Below are positions 44,078 through 51,663 of a stretch of 64,000 bases of DNA, one piece after another. The translations under genes were made by a program, and so were the position numbers. Each line of letters opens with the position of its first letter. Within the stretch, counting starts at the first letter, position 1. A model generated the notes under the pieces. It had not been told where the DNA came from. It ran no database searches and saw only the letters and a list, made by a program, of their open reading frames with translations. The DNA comes from Pelatocladus maniniholoensis HA4357-MV3 (lineage in GTDB: Bacteria; Cyanobacteriota; Cyanobacteriia; Cyanobacteriales; Nostocaceae). The stretch is from the NCBI GenBank assembly GCA_019359115.1, contig JAHHHW010000075.1, positions 1-64,000 of the forward strand. The letters are read 5' to 3'.

Positions 44078-44740
44078 ATGCTGTTAATTGTGCAATCGAA
44101 GAAATTCCTCAAGACAGTCCTCCCAAAACCCCTAATTTACAAGATTCAGGATTTACTATATAAAATTTCAGTGAGTCGGATACAGGGATTTAGTTTACGT
44201 CTCAATACCCCTGATCGCTATGTACTAGAAGAGATTATCATCCCTTATTTTATTGCCCACAAAGAATTTCATAAAATTCTCTTTGTTGGTTGTGATTGGT
44301 TCACTAAACCTTACAATGGCTACTTTAAGAACAAAGAATACTGGACTATAGAAATTGATGAATCTAGGAAAAAATATGGTTCAAAAAGACATATTGTTGA
44401 TTCGTTTTTGAATCTAAGCAATCATTTTACTAATGATTACTTTGATGTGATAGTTTATAACGGAGTTTTTGGATGGGGTATTAATAATAGGGAAGACACA
44501 GAAACTTCTTTTCAACAATGTTTTCAATGTTTGCGACCAGGAGGGCTTTTAGTATTCGGATGGAACAATATTCCTCAAGCAAAGCCTTTTCCTGTAATCG
44601 AAGAATGTCAAAGTTTACAACAGTTTGAACCTTACGTTTTCAGTCCGCTATCTACTGTACAATATTCAGTACCGGATCAATCAGACGAACAGAAATTTGG
44701 CCATGTATTTAACTTTTACATAAAGCCTTTGCCTGATTGA
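44078..44740 (+). CDS. SAM-dependent methyltransferase-like protein inside the export operon
   Basis: The product has 220 residues. A Rossmann-type start is seen in FHKILFVGCDWFTKPYNGYF (about 67-86; a variant of the SAM loop with C-D in place of C-G). An acidic strand end YWTIEIDESRKKYG follows (about 88-101), then DYFDVIVYNGVFGWGINN (about 125-142) and LRPGGLLVFGWNN (about 157-169). The last is the typical 'LkPGG' motif of class I methyltransferases. Its position between ATPase and permease genes suggests it may modify the exported compound or be a later insertion. AT-rich composition differs slightly from the ABC genes. Confidence 0.7.
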   Translation: MLLIVQSKKFLKTVLPKPLIYKIQDLLYKISVSRIQGFSLRLNTPDRYVLEEIIIPYFIAHKEFHKILFVGCDWFTKPYNGYFKNKEYWTIEIDESRKKYGSKRHIVDSFLNLSNHFTNDYFDVIVYNGVFGWGINNREDTETSFQQCFQCLRPGGLLVFGWNNIPQAKPFPVIEECQSLQQFEPYVFSPLSTVQYSVPDQSDEQKFGHVFNFYIKPLPD

Positions 44741-44774
44741 GTAGGTCTGTTGCAAATATTTTTTGCGATTTATA

Positions 44775-45881
44775 ATGAAAAGAATTATCGCTCAATGTAT
44801 TAAAGAATTAGTTCAATTTCGTCGCGATCGCCTGACTTTAGCGTTAGCATTTTTACTACCATTCCTCACGCTGTTGATTTTTGGGTTTGCAATTCGCTTG
44901 GAAAGTAAGGATATTCCCTTAGTTGTTCAGGATTTTGACCATACCAATCTCAGTCGCAGTTATATTGAACGGTTGTATGCTACTAATCAGTTTATACCCC
45001 ACAAATGGTCTGGTACAGATCCGGTACAGGATGCAATTGATCGGGGTATCGCTAAAGCAGCTGTCATTATTCCTCCCGAATTTAGCCGAGATATTCAAGG
45101 TAGTAAAAATACAGAAATACAAGTATTAATCGATGCTACTGATGTCAATAATGCCCGTGTCATCAAAAATAGCATTGAACAAGTAACCAATTTTTTCATG
45201 CGCGATCAAGGATTGCTACCCGCGACTAGTAGCATTACTCCCAACATACGTCTGTGGTTTAATCCTGGTCGATTGGAATCATTGTATATTGTGCCAGGAA
45301 CTTATGCAGTTGTATTGTGGATTTTTCCTTCTTTGTTAAGTGCGATCGCTATGGTGCGAGAAAAGGAAAAAGGTACAATCTTGCAAGTCTATGCTTCGAG
45401 TATTAGCGCCACTGAATTACTACTTGGTAAAGGACTAGCATATCTGTTAATTGCCATCACTGAAGCATTAATCGCGATGATACTTGGTTCGGTTGTTTTT
45501 AAAGTTGGCTTAGTTGGCGATCCTACAACTTTAATAATTGGCTCTATTGTATTTATTGCCGATAGTGTATTGTTTGGTTTGTTATTAGGAGTGCGTAGTA
45601 GTAATCAAAATGCAGCTGTCCAAGGTGTTTCTTTAATTGGATTTATTACTGCTTTATTACTCTCTGGTTTTATCTATCCACTCAACAATATTCCTTTTCC
45701 ACTTTCTTTAGTTCCTAATGTTGTTCCCGCTCGTTATTACATTGATATCACTCGTGATGCTTTTGTACGCGGAACAGGATGGGCTGGTGTCTGGTTTGAT
45801 TTAGTTATGCTGACTATATTAGGATTAATCTTTTTTAACGTCGCTCGTCGATTTTTAAGTCGAATGCAATTATCTGATTAA
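44775..45881 (+). CDS. ABC-2 type permease (YbhS-like)
   Basis: The product has about 368 residues. The N terminus MKRIIAQCIKELVQFRRDRLTL leads into the first helix (ALAFLLPFLTLLIFGFAI). A roughly 130-residue extracytoplasmic domain follows (VQDFDHTNLSRSYIERLYAT). Five more helices begin at about 165 (AVVLWIFPSLLSAIAMVREKEKGTILQVYAS). The MVREKEKGT loop is the family coupling segment. The ATG at 44775 is preferred over a TTG at 44763. It is the first of two half-permeases. Confidence 0.9.
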   Translation: MKRIIAQCIKELVQFRRDRLTLALAFLLPFLTLLIFGFAIRLESKDIPLVVQDFDHTNLSRSYIERLYATNQFIPHKWSGTDPVQDAIDRGIAKAAVIIPPEFSRDIQGSKNTEIQVLIDATDVNNARVIKNSIEQVTNFFMRDQGLLPATSSITPNIRLWFNPGRLESLYIVPGTYAVVLWIFPSLLSAIAMVREKEKGTILQVYASSISATELLLGKGLAYLLIAITEALIAMILGSVVFKVGLVGDPTTLIIGSIVFIADSVLFGLLLGVRSSNQNAAVQGVSLIGFITALLLSGFIYPLNNIPFPLSLVPNVVPARYYIDITRDAFVRGTGWAGVWFDLVMLTILGLIFFNVARRFLSRMQLSD

Positions 45882-45989
45882 TATCGAAATATAGGAATTT
45901 GAACAGGGAACTCTTAACAGGGAAAAAAATAAAATATTAATTCTACACAACATAAAAATAAACAGAATTATTGAGAGGTATCAATTGTT

Positions 45990-46541
45990 ATGACTATGGT
46001 TACTGCTAAGTGGACAATTGACGAATATCACCGCATGATAGCTGCTGGAATTTTGAGCGATCGCAAAGTTGAATTGTTGAAGGGAGAAATAGTAGAAATG
46101 TCACCAGACGGGGAACCCCATGCTTATTGTAGTCATGAAGCGGGCGAGTATTTATCCGAGTTATTAGGCAAGTGTGCCACAATACGTCAAACCAAGCCTA
46201 TCACCTTACCCAACGAATCGGAACCAGAACCAGATATTGCCATTGTCCAACGCTTGGGGCGTGAATATCGAGAACATCATCCCTATCCAGAAAATATTTT
46301 CTGGCTAATTGAGTATGCTAACTCCAGTTTAGAGAAAGATTTAGAAACAAAAAGCAAAATCTATGCAGAAGTTGGAATCCCAGAATATTGGGTTGTCAAC
46401 CTCAAAAAGCTGCACTTGGTAGTATTTCGAGATCCGATAGATGGAGAGTACGCCACAAAATTTACATTGACTGCTGGAAAAATTCAACCCCTTGCATTCC
46501 CAGAGATTTCTGTTGCAGTAGAGCAGATTCTTAATGGCTAG
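45990..46541 (+). CDS. Uma2 family (DUF820) restriction-fold nuclease
   Basis: The product has 183 residues. Uma2 motifs are complete: WTIDEYHRMIAAGILSDRKVELLKGEIVEMSP (about 8-40), EPEPDIAIVQ (about 73-82), LIEYANSSLEKDLETKSKIYAEVGIPEYWVVNL (about 103-135). These are the PD-(D/E)XK-type residues of this large cyanobacterial family. Its biological role is unknown. It sits between the two permease genes of one exporter, which is unusual. Uma2 genes are very numerous and mobile in cyanobacterial genomes. Confidence 0.9.
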   Translation: MTMVTAKWTIDEYHRMIAAGILSDRKVELLKGEIVEMSPDGEPHAYCSHEAGEYLSELLGKCATIRQTKPITLPNESEPEPDIAIVQRLGREYREHHPYPENIFWLIEYANSSLEKDLETKSKIYAEVGIPEYWVVNLKKLHLVVFRDPIDGEYATKFTLTAGKIQPLAFPEISVAVEQILNG

Positions 46542-46657
46542 CTAATGAAGTTTGTAGTAAGCAATGCGCTTGCTTAAATTGTAACTGAATCGCCCAAGAC
46601 AAATCTATCAGCCACTAGAAAATTTTTATCTAAAATAATTCCATCCTTGATGTTGAT

Positions 46658-47779
46658 ATGAAATTTATTCTTCGATTATTTGAAACTCCCTTTTGGTCAT
46701 TAGTACGTAAAGAATTTTGGCAAATCCTGCGTAATAAACAGTTAATTGTATTGTTAATTGTGCCACCCACAGTGCAATTATTAATTTACGGTACAGCGCT
46801 TAATCCTGATGTTCATAATTTACGGTTGGGTGTGATTGATTATGCAAATGTGGAAGCAAGTCGAGAATTAGTCACAGCTATGACTTCCAATGGTGTTTTT
46901 ATCTTAGAATCAGTTCCCAGCAGTGAAAAAGAATTAGGTCGTCAAGTAGAAAAAGGAAAACTAGACGTTGGGGTAATTATTCCACCAGAATTCGCGCGTC
47001 AGCTAGCAAATAAATCAGCCAAAATTCAAGTTTTTATTGATGGAGTAAATGCTAATACAGCAGGAATTGCGAGCGGTTATATTAATCAAATTATTCAACA
47101 ATACAATCGCCGATTAGCAAATGCTCAAGTGAGTCCAGTTGTGTCACCTCAAGTAGTGTTTCTCTACAATCCTGGATTAACAAGTAGCTGGTTTTTTGTC
47201 CCCGGAGTTATGGGTTTAGTGTTGACATTAATCGGGACATTGGTATCAGCAGCAACAGTAATTAGAGAGAAAGATACAGGAACTTTAGAACAATTGTTGA
47301 TGACACCTGCGGGAAACTGGGAGATTTTACTCGCAAAAATCGTACCTTTAGTGTTTTTGATGATGGCAGATGTTGTACTAGCTTTAACTTTAGGATTGGT
47401 AGTTTTTCATTTACCATTTCGTGGTAATATTTTGCTGTTTTTTGCCTTATCGGCTGTGTATGTATTTGTAGGAATTAGCTTGGGAATGATGTTAGCAACC
47501 ATCACGCGATCGCAACAGCAAGTGTTACTCACATCCTTTTTTATCAATATGCCATTAGTACAAACTTCCGGTGCGATCGCTCCCATCGAAGCAATGCCAC
47601 CTTTTTTCCAATACTTATCTTTCCTCAACCCTTTACGTCATTACATCACCATTGTTCGAGGAATTTTACTCAAAGGAGTAGGTTTTGATGTCCTTTGGAT
47701 GAATGTTTTAGCATTAGTTGGTTTTGCTGTGGTGTTGATGACAATTAGTGTAAAGAGATTTCGCAGTCAGTTAAGTTAA
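46658..47779 (+). CDS. ABC-2 type permease (YbhR-like)
   Basis: The product has 373 residues with the same layout as the gene at 44775: helix 1 in QLIVLLIVPPTVQLLIYGTAL, an extracytoplasmic domain with VIIPPEFARQLANKSAKIQVFIDG (about 107-130), and a C-terminal block of five helices with the coupling loop VIREKDTGTLEQLLMTP (about 206-222). The two permeases probably form the heterodimeric pore driven by the ATPase at 41642. Confidence 0.92.
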   Translation: MKFILRLFETPFWSLVRKEFWQILRNKQLIVLLIVPPTVQLLIYGTALNPDVHNLRLGVIDYANVEASRELVTAMTSNGVFILESVPSSEKELGRQVEKGKLDVGVIIPPEFARQLANKSAKIQVFIDGVNANTAGIASGYINQIIQQYNRRLANAQVSPVVSPQVVFLYNPGLTSSWFFVPGVMGLVLTLIGTLVSAATVIREKDTGTLEQLLMTPAGNWEILLAKIVPLVFLMMADVVLALTLGLVVFHLPFRGNILLFFALSAVYVFVGISLGMMLATITRSQQQVLLTSFFINMPLVQTSGAIAPIEAMPPFFQYLSFLNPLRHYITIVRGILLKGVGFDVLWMNVLALVGFAVVLMTISVKRFRSQLS

Positions 47780-48266
47780 GTAGTACTGGTCAAGTTTAAA
47801 TTGATGGATAACAAAGTTCGTAGTCAGGACTTAAGTCCTTATTTTTTAAGCACGCACATTGCTTAGTAAATTACAACAAAAAACAGGTCAACTTAAGTAT
47901 AGTTAACCTGTCGTGACGTACTCCACACACTCCCCTTTCAGGGTGAGTGCGGGCTACGAGCGCGACTCTTCTATGAAGACATTAACTGAGCTTTGAGGGC
48001 GTGCGTCCCACGCGCCTTTTTCTGTTTGGAAGTTTTTGTTTTTAATAGGCTGCATTTCTGCATTTAATTGGATTACACCTATTGATTCAATTGTACCATT
48101 TGGTTATTGAAAACGGAAATATTTTGGTAAAAACTCAACTATCACTTTTATTTGTTTATGCGATGCATAAACAAATAAAAGTGATAGTTGAGTTTTTACC
48201 TCGCAATTCATCTCATCACTTCCGATCAAGCGGTAAGCGAGAGGCTTCTTGCTGCTTGAGCTAAAA
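47780..48266. other. Intergenic region between exporter operon and tsf
   Basis: 487 bases between convergent genes. It holds a GC-rich stretch at about 47910-48020 (CCACACACTCCC...GAGTGCGGGCTAC) that looks like an eroded insertion-element end, and the 75-nt perfect palindrome at 48126-48200. A 60-codon frame at 48082 runs through the palindrome and is not a gene. Confidence 0.6.
48126..48200. repeat. Perfect 75-nt palindrome (36-bp arms, 3-nt loop)
   Basis: The left arm 48126-48161 (GGTAAAAACTCAACTATC...) is the exact reverse complement of 48165-48200 (...GATAGTTGAGTTTTTACC), separated by GAT. No mismatch occurs in 36 pairs. It lies between convergent genes, 67 bases from the tsf stop. It could act as a two-way terminator, but it is far longer than needed for one. 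Confidence 0.95.
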
Positions 48267-48926
48267 TTACTTGTTACCTGTCTGAGCAGCTACTTCATCT
48301 GCAAAGCTGGTTTCTTGCTTTTCAATACCTTCACCCAGAACAAAGCGAACGAAACGACGCACTTGGATATTTTCACCAATTTGAGCGATCGCTTGTTTAA
48401 CTAGTTCTTCTACTGTGATGCTTTGATCACGGATGTAAGGCTGATCCATCAAAGTCAATTCTTTCAGGCGCTTATCAATGCGTCCCTGAACGATTTTTTC
48501 TTTAACATTATCAGGCTTGTTGGAAATGTCATCGCGTCCCATCTCAATATCTTTTTCCTTTTGGACGATATCAGCTGGGATGTCTGACACTTTCACATAC
48601 TCTACGTTTGGACAAGCCGCAATTTGCATGGCGACGTTCCGCACGAGGGTTTGAAACTCTTCGCGGCGAGCAACAAAGTCAGTCTCACAGTTTATTTCTA
48701 CAAGTACACCGACTCTACCACCAGTGTGGATATAGCTGCCTACGAGTCCTTCCGCCGCCACCCGATCAGCTTTGGCTCCGGCTTTAGCAATACCCTTTTT
48801 CCGCAGCCATTCTTCGGCTTTGACTAAATCACCATCGTTTTCTTTTAGCGCCTTTTTGCAGTCCATCATGCCAGCGCCCGTTTTTTGGCGTAGCTCCTGG
48901 ACGAGTTTTGCAGATATTTCCGCCAT
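48267..48926 (-). CDS. tsf: Translation elongation factor Ts
   Basis: The product has 219 residues, the short form typical of cyanobacteria. It opens [34 protein letters not shown], with the [12 protein letters not shown] signature at about 15-26. [18 protein letters not shown] (about 74-91) is the second signature and contacts EF-Tu. EF-Ts catalyses GDP release from EF-Tu. The rpsB gene lies 87 bp upstream on the same strand, the conserved rpsB-tsf order. Confidence 0.96.
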   Translation of the reverse strand: MAEISAKLVQELRQKTGAGMMDCKKALKENDGDLVKAEEWLRKKGIAKAGAKADRVAAEGLVGSYIHTGGRVGVLVEINCETDFVARREEFQTLVRNVAMQIAACPNVEYVKVSDIPADIVQKEKDIEMGRDDISNKPDNVKEKIVQGRIDKRLKELTLMDQPYIRDQSITVEELVKQAIAQIGENIQVRRFVRFVLGEGIEKQETSFADEVAAQTGNK

Positions 48927-49013
48927 TTTGCCTCAATTCCTACTTAGACTGACATTTCAGTGAACAGTTATCAGTTATCAACTAGTAACTGTTCCCTGTT
49001 CCCTGTTAACTGA

Positions 49014-49808
49014 TTATTCTTGCTCTTCTTCGTCAGGAACGAACGAGTCAGAAAAATCGCTTTCTTCGTAATCGTATTCTTCCTCGGCACCTTCGTAGTC
49101 TTCGTATTCCTCTTCTGCATCCAGCTGACCGTGACGACCTTCATAAATCGCGTCCGCCAATTTACCGACAATCAGTTTAATTGAGCGGATGGCATCATCA
49201 TTGGCTGGGATGGGAATATCTACTACATCTGGGTCACAGTTTGTGTCCAACATAGACACAATGGGAATTCCAAGCTTAATACATTCTTGAACTGCGTTAT
49301 ATTCCCGGCGTTGGTCTACAATTACCACAACATCGGGGACTTTCCGCATAATTTTAATGCCGCCCAGGTATTTTTGAAGCTTTGACAACTCACGACGTAG
49401 CATTGAGGCTTCTTTTTTTGGCAATAAATCAAGAGCGCCGCTTTCTTCCCGACGTTCCAAATCTTTGAGACGGTCTACCCGCGTTTTGATCGTCGCCCAG
49501 TTAGTGAGCATCCCGCCCAACCAGCGCTGGTTAATGTAGTGAGCGCCACAACGGGAAGCTTCTTGAGCAATAATACCTGCTGCTTGTCGCTTAGTGCCAA
49601 CAAAAAGGAACTTTTTGCCTTGTTCGGCTTGCGATCGCATATAAGTATATGCATCTTCCATCAACTGGGCTGTTTGCACCAAGTCAATGATGTGTACTCC
49701 GTTGCGGGCAGTATAGATGTATGGAGACATTTTTGGGTTCCATCTGCGGGTCTGATGACCAAAATGAACCCCCGACTCCATCATCTGAGCCAAAGAAACT
49801 ACTGGCAT
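49014..49808 (-). CDS. rpsB: 30S ribosomal protein S2
   Basis: The product has 264 residues. It has [27 protein letters not shown] at the start, the signature [14 protein letters not shown] (about 93-105) and [35 protein letters not shown] (about 155-190). A strongly acidic tail of Glu, Asp and Tyr (from about 230) extends the protein, as in other cyanobacterial S2 proteins. It assembles late on the 30S subunit and anchors S1. A structured leader lies upstream. Confidence 0.96.
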   Translation of the reverse strand: MPVVSLAQMMESGVHFGHQTRRWNPKMSPYIYTARNGVHIIDLVQTAQLMEDAYTYMRSQAEQGKKFLFVGTKRQAAGIIAQEASRCGAHYINQRWLGGMLTNWATIKTRVDRLKDLERREESGALDLLPKKEASMLRRELSKLQKYLGGIKIMRKVPDVVVIVDQRREYNAVQECIKLGIPIVSMLDTNCDPDVVDIPIPANDDAIRSIKLIVGKLADAIYEGRHGQLDAEEEYEDYEGAEEEYDYEESDFSDSFVPDEEEQE

Positions 49809-49890
49809 ATTTTTACTCCTATTCGGGTTAAACCTCCATCCAGGTGGATTCCCTTATTGGAAACACCCGAAAGCCTGGATGTGCGGAATT
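49809..49890 (-). promoter_or_regulatory. Structured rpsB leader
   Basis: On the minus strand CATCCAGG (49881-49874) pairs with CCTGGATG (49844-49837), enclosing about 30 bases with a smaller hairpin. The stem ends 28 bases before the rpsB start, and AGGAGT is the ribosome binding site. S2 represses its own mRNA through a leader in several bacteria; whether this structure does so is an inference. Confidence 0.45.
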
Positions 49891-49977
49891 TTAAAGAACC
49901 ATAATAGGGTAGCATATTTTGGAATTGGGGAAAGGGAGACTTATCAGTTATCAAATTAAACTGGTCACTGTTAACTA

Positions 49978-50252
49978 GACCTCTTGCAAAAGTCGAATGA
50001 ACCCCCCTCATTCCCCCCGTGAACGGGGGGAAGATTTAGTTCCCTCCCCGTAAACCTGCGGTGTACACAGAAGTCTTATAAAGTTGCCTAGTAGCGTTTT
50101 GATCCCCCCTAACCCCCCTTAAAAAAGGGGGAACTAGAATCAAAGTCCCCCTTTTTAAGGGGGATTTAGGGGGATCAGAGGATTTATGTGTACACCGCAG
50201 CCCCGTAAACGCTTAGGGTTAGGGTGGGGTAAAAATATTTTTGCAAGAGGTC
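49978..50252. mobile_element. MITE family F, copy 2, interrupted by MITE C
   Basis: The ends GACCTCTTGCAAAA / TTTTGCAAGAGGTC with flanking TA (49976-49977, 50253-50254) are the same as in copy 1. The total is 275 bp; subtracting MITE C (145 bp) and one 10-bp duplication gives 120 bp, the exact length of copy 1. It lies upstream of rpsB. Confidence 0.95.
50056..50200. mobile_element. MITE family C, copy 2 (145 bp), inserted in MITE F
   Basis: Perfect 14-bp inverted ends CTGCGGTGTACACA / TGTGTACACCGCAG. The flanking 10-bp direct repeat CCCCGTAAAC (50046-50055 and 50201-50210) is present once, as CCCCGTTCAC in reverse complement, in the empty paralogue at 41.5 kb. The interior is two nested G/C-run palindromes (CCCCCTAACCCCCC, AAGGGGGATTTAGGGGG). 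Confidence 0.95.
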
Positions 50253-50304
50253 TACTGTTAACTGTTAACAGTTAACAGTGACCAGTTAATTGATTCATGC
50301 CCAA

Positions 50305-51264
50305 TCACCTTACTTCTCCATAGGCTTCATACACACCCTTGACGTTATACCAATTGAGGAAAATTCGAGCAATTTCTAAAGCCAATTGGGGCTTACCTCT
50401 ATTAATCAGCCATTGCAAAAATGGAGCCATTGTTCGCTCATTCAAAGCACCATTTAATGAAAGAATTCCCCACAGTAAGCGATGTAACCAAGTCATTTGA
50501 ATCATCATTCGCACTTCCCAAGTTGGGTGTTTTTGATAAAACAAAACTCCCATTCTTCCGCGCTGAATTTCTTTGTCAATCAAGCTCTTAATTTGATCTA
50601 AGTTAAAGGGCGGATGCCAATGGTAGCCTACTGCCTGTGGACATTTAATCAGTGTTAAACCCAGTTTTTTCAGCCTTATGCCTAATTCTAAATCTTCCCA
50701 ACCATAAAGCTGAAAACTCGTATCAAATAATCCTGCTTTCTCTAACCAGTGCTTCGGAATAGCAACATTACCTGTAGCAAAAAAAGCGGCAGAAAAATCT
50801 GTTATTTTGTATGGTTCAGAGGTGGGGTGGTCAAAATTGCAAGTATTAATGACTGCACCATAGGTAAAAGCGCGATCGCTTCCCAATTTTGAGTGTCCCT
50901 GCACTAGTGCGTCAGCATGAGCTTGTAGAAAATTTTCTGTCACCACTAAATCGCTATCTATAAAGATAATAGTGTCTCCCTGTGCGTTCTCTACACCTAA
51001 ATTCCTTGCTACAGCAGGGCCTTGATGGTTTTGCTGAAAGGTTCGCACATGGGGAAACTCACTTTTGTGTGTCTCCAACCATTCCAATGTGCCATCAGTA
51101 GAACCATCATCCACCAAGATAATTTCGTAACCAGCGATTGAACTAGATGCACTCAATTGCTGTATTTCTAATGCTCTGAGGCACTTTGACAAAATTGGCT
51201 GGCGATTGTATGTCGGAATCACAACGCTAAAAAACACAGTATCACTCACCACACTACTACCCAT
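50305..51264 (-). CDS. Family 2 glycosyltransferase
   Basis: The product has 319 residues. The GT-A nucleotide-sugar fold is clear: FSVVIPTYNRQPILSKCLRALE (about 12-33), ILVDDGSTDGTLEWLE (about 49-64), GPAVARNLGVENAQGDTIIFIDSDLVVTENFL with the DSD metal motif (about 82-113). WLEKAGLFDTSFQLYGWEDLELGIRLKKLG (about 173-202) carries the WED catalytic region. It is soluble apart from a weak C-terminal hydrophobic stretch. The acceptor is unknown. It is divergent from the Pnkp gene. Confidence 0.9.
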   Translation of the reverse strand: MGSSVVSDTVFFSVVIPTYNRQPILSKCLRALEIQQLSASSSIAGYEIILVDDGSTDGTLEWLETHKSEFPHVRTFQQNHQGPAVARNLGVENAQGDTIIFIDSDLVVTENFLQAHADALVQGHSKLGSDRAFTYGAVINTCNFDHPTSEPYKITDFSAAFFATGNVAIPKHWLEKAGLFDTSFQLYGWEDLELGIRLKKLGLTLIKCPQAVGYHWHPPFNLDQIKSLIDKEIQRGRMGVLFYQKHPTWEVRMMIQMTWLHRLLWGILSLNGALNERTMAPFLQWLINRGKPQLALEIARIFLNWYNVKGVYEAYGEVR

Positions 51265-51663
51265 CTTTTAAGATAGGACAACTCACGCACAAACACTGTT
51301 CCTTCTTTGTTTTGGACAGATTTTTCAAGCAATTTATCGAACTAACGTCAAAATAAAGCATTTAACTGCATAAATTGGTTTGCTTACACCCATATCAAAG
51401 TTGGAAGAGTATTTCCAAGACAATTTGTCTTGGAAATGATTGTGGGGGTGTAGGGATGTAGAAGGAGTCATCTTTTCATAGGCTGGTTGTGTGATTGATC
51501 ACATGGAGGTCTAGCTTGGAAATAAAGAGTTCAGTAGCGCCTACGGGATTAGGAGAAAAAGGGAAGGAAGAGTGGAGGTCAACAAGGTAAAAGAAAACCA
51601 TCAACCACTGTAAGAGTCTTAGTTTTGGCTCTCGTACTAACTATTAGTAACCAACCACTAATT
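51265..51663. other. Divergent promoter region (glycosyltransferase / Pnkp)
   Basis: 399 bases. The one notable structure is the palindrome at 51412-51436 (TTTCCAAGAC-AATTT-GTCTTGGAAA, perfect 10-bp arms), placed between two divergent starts as an operator or hairpin could be. No coding frame is supported. Confidence 0.55.

Noticed and set aside
47910-48020. GC-rich segment suspected as tRNA or IS end
   Set aside because: No cloverleaf with a TTCRANN loop could be drawn; resemblance to an insertion-element end is too vague to name a family.
48082-48264. 60-codon plus-strand frame
   Set aside because: Half of it is the perfect palindrome 48126-48200; no ribosome binding site or family likeness.
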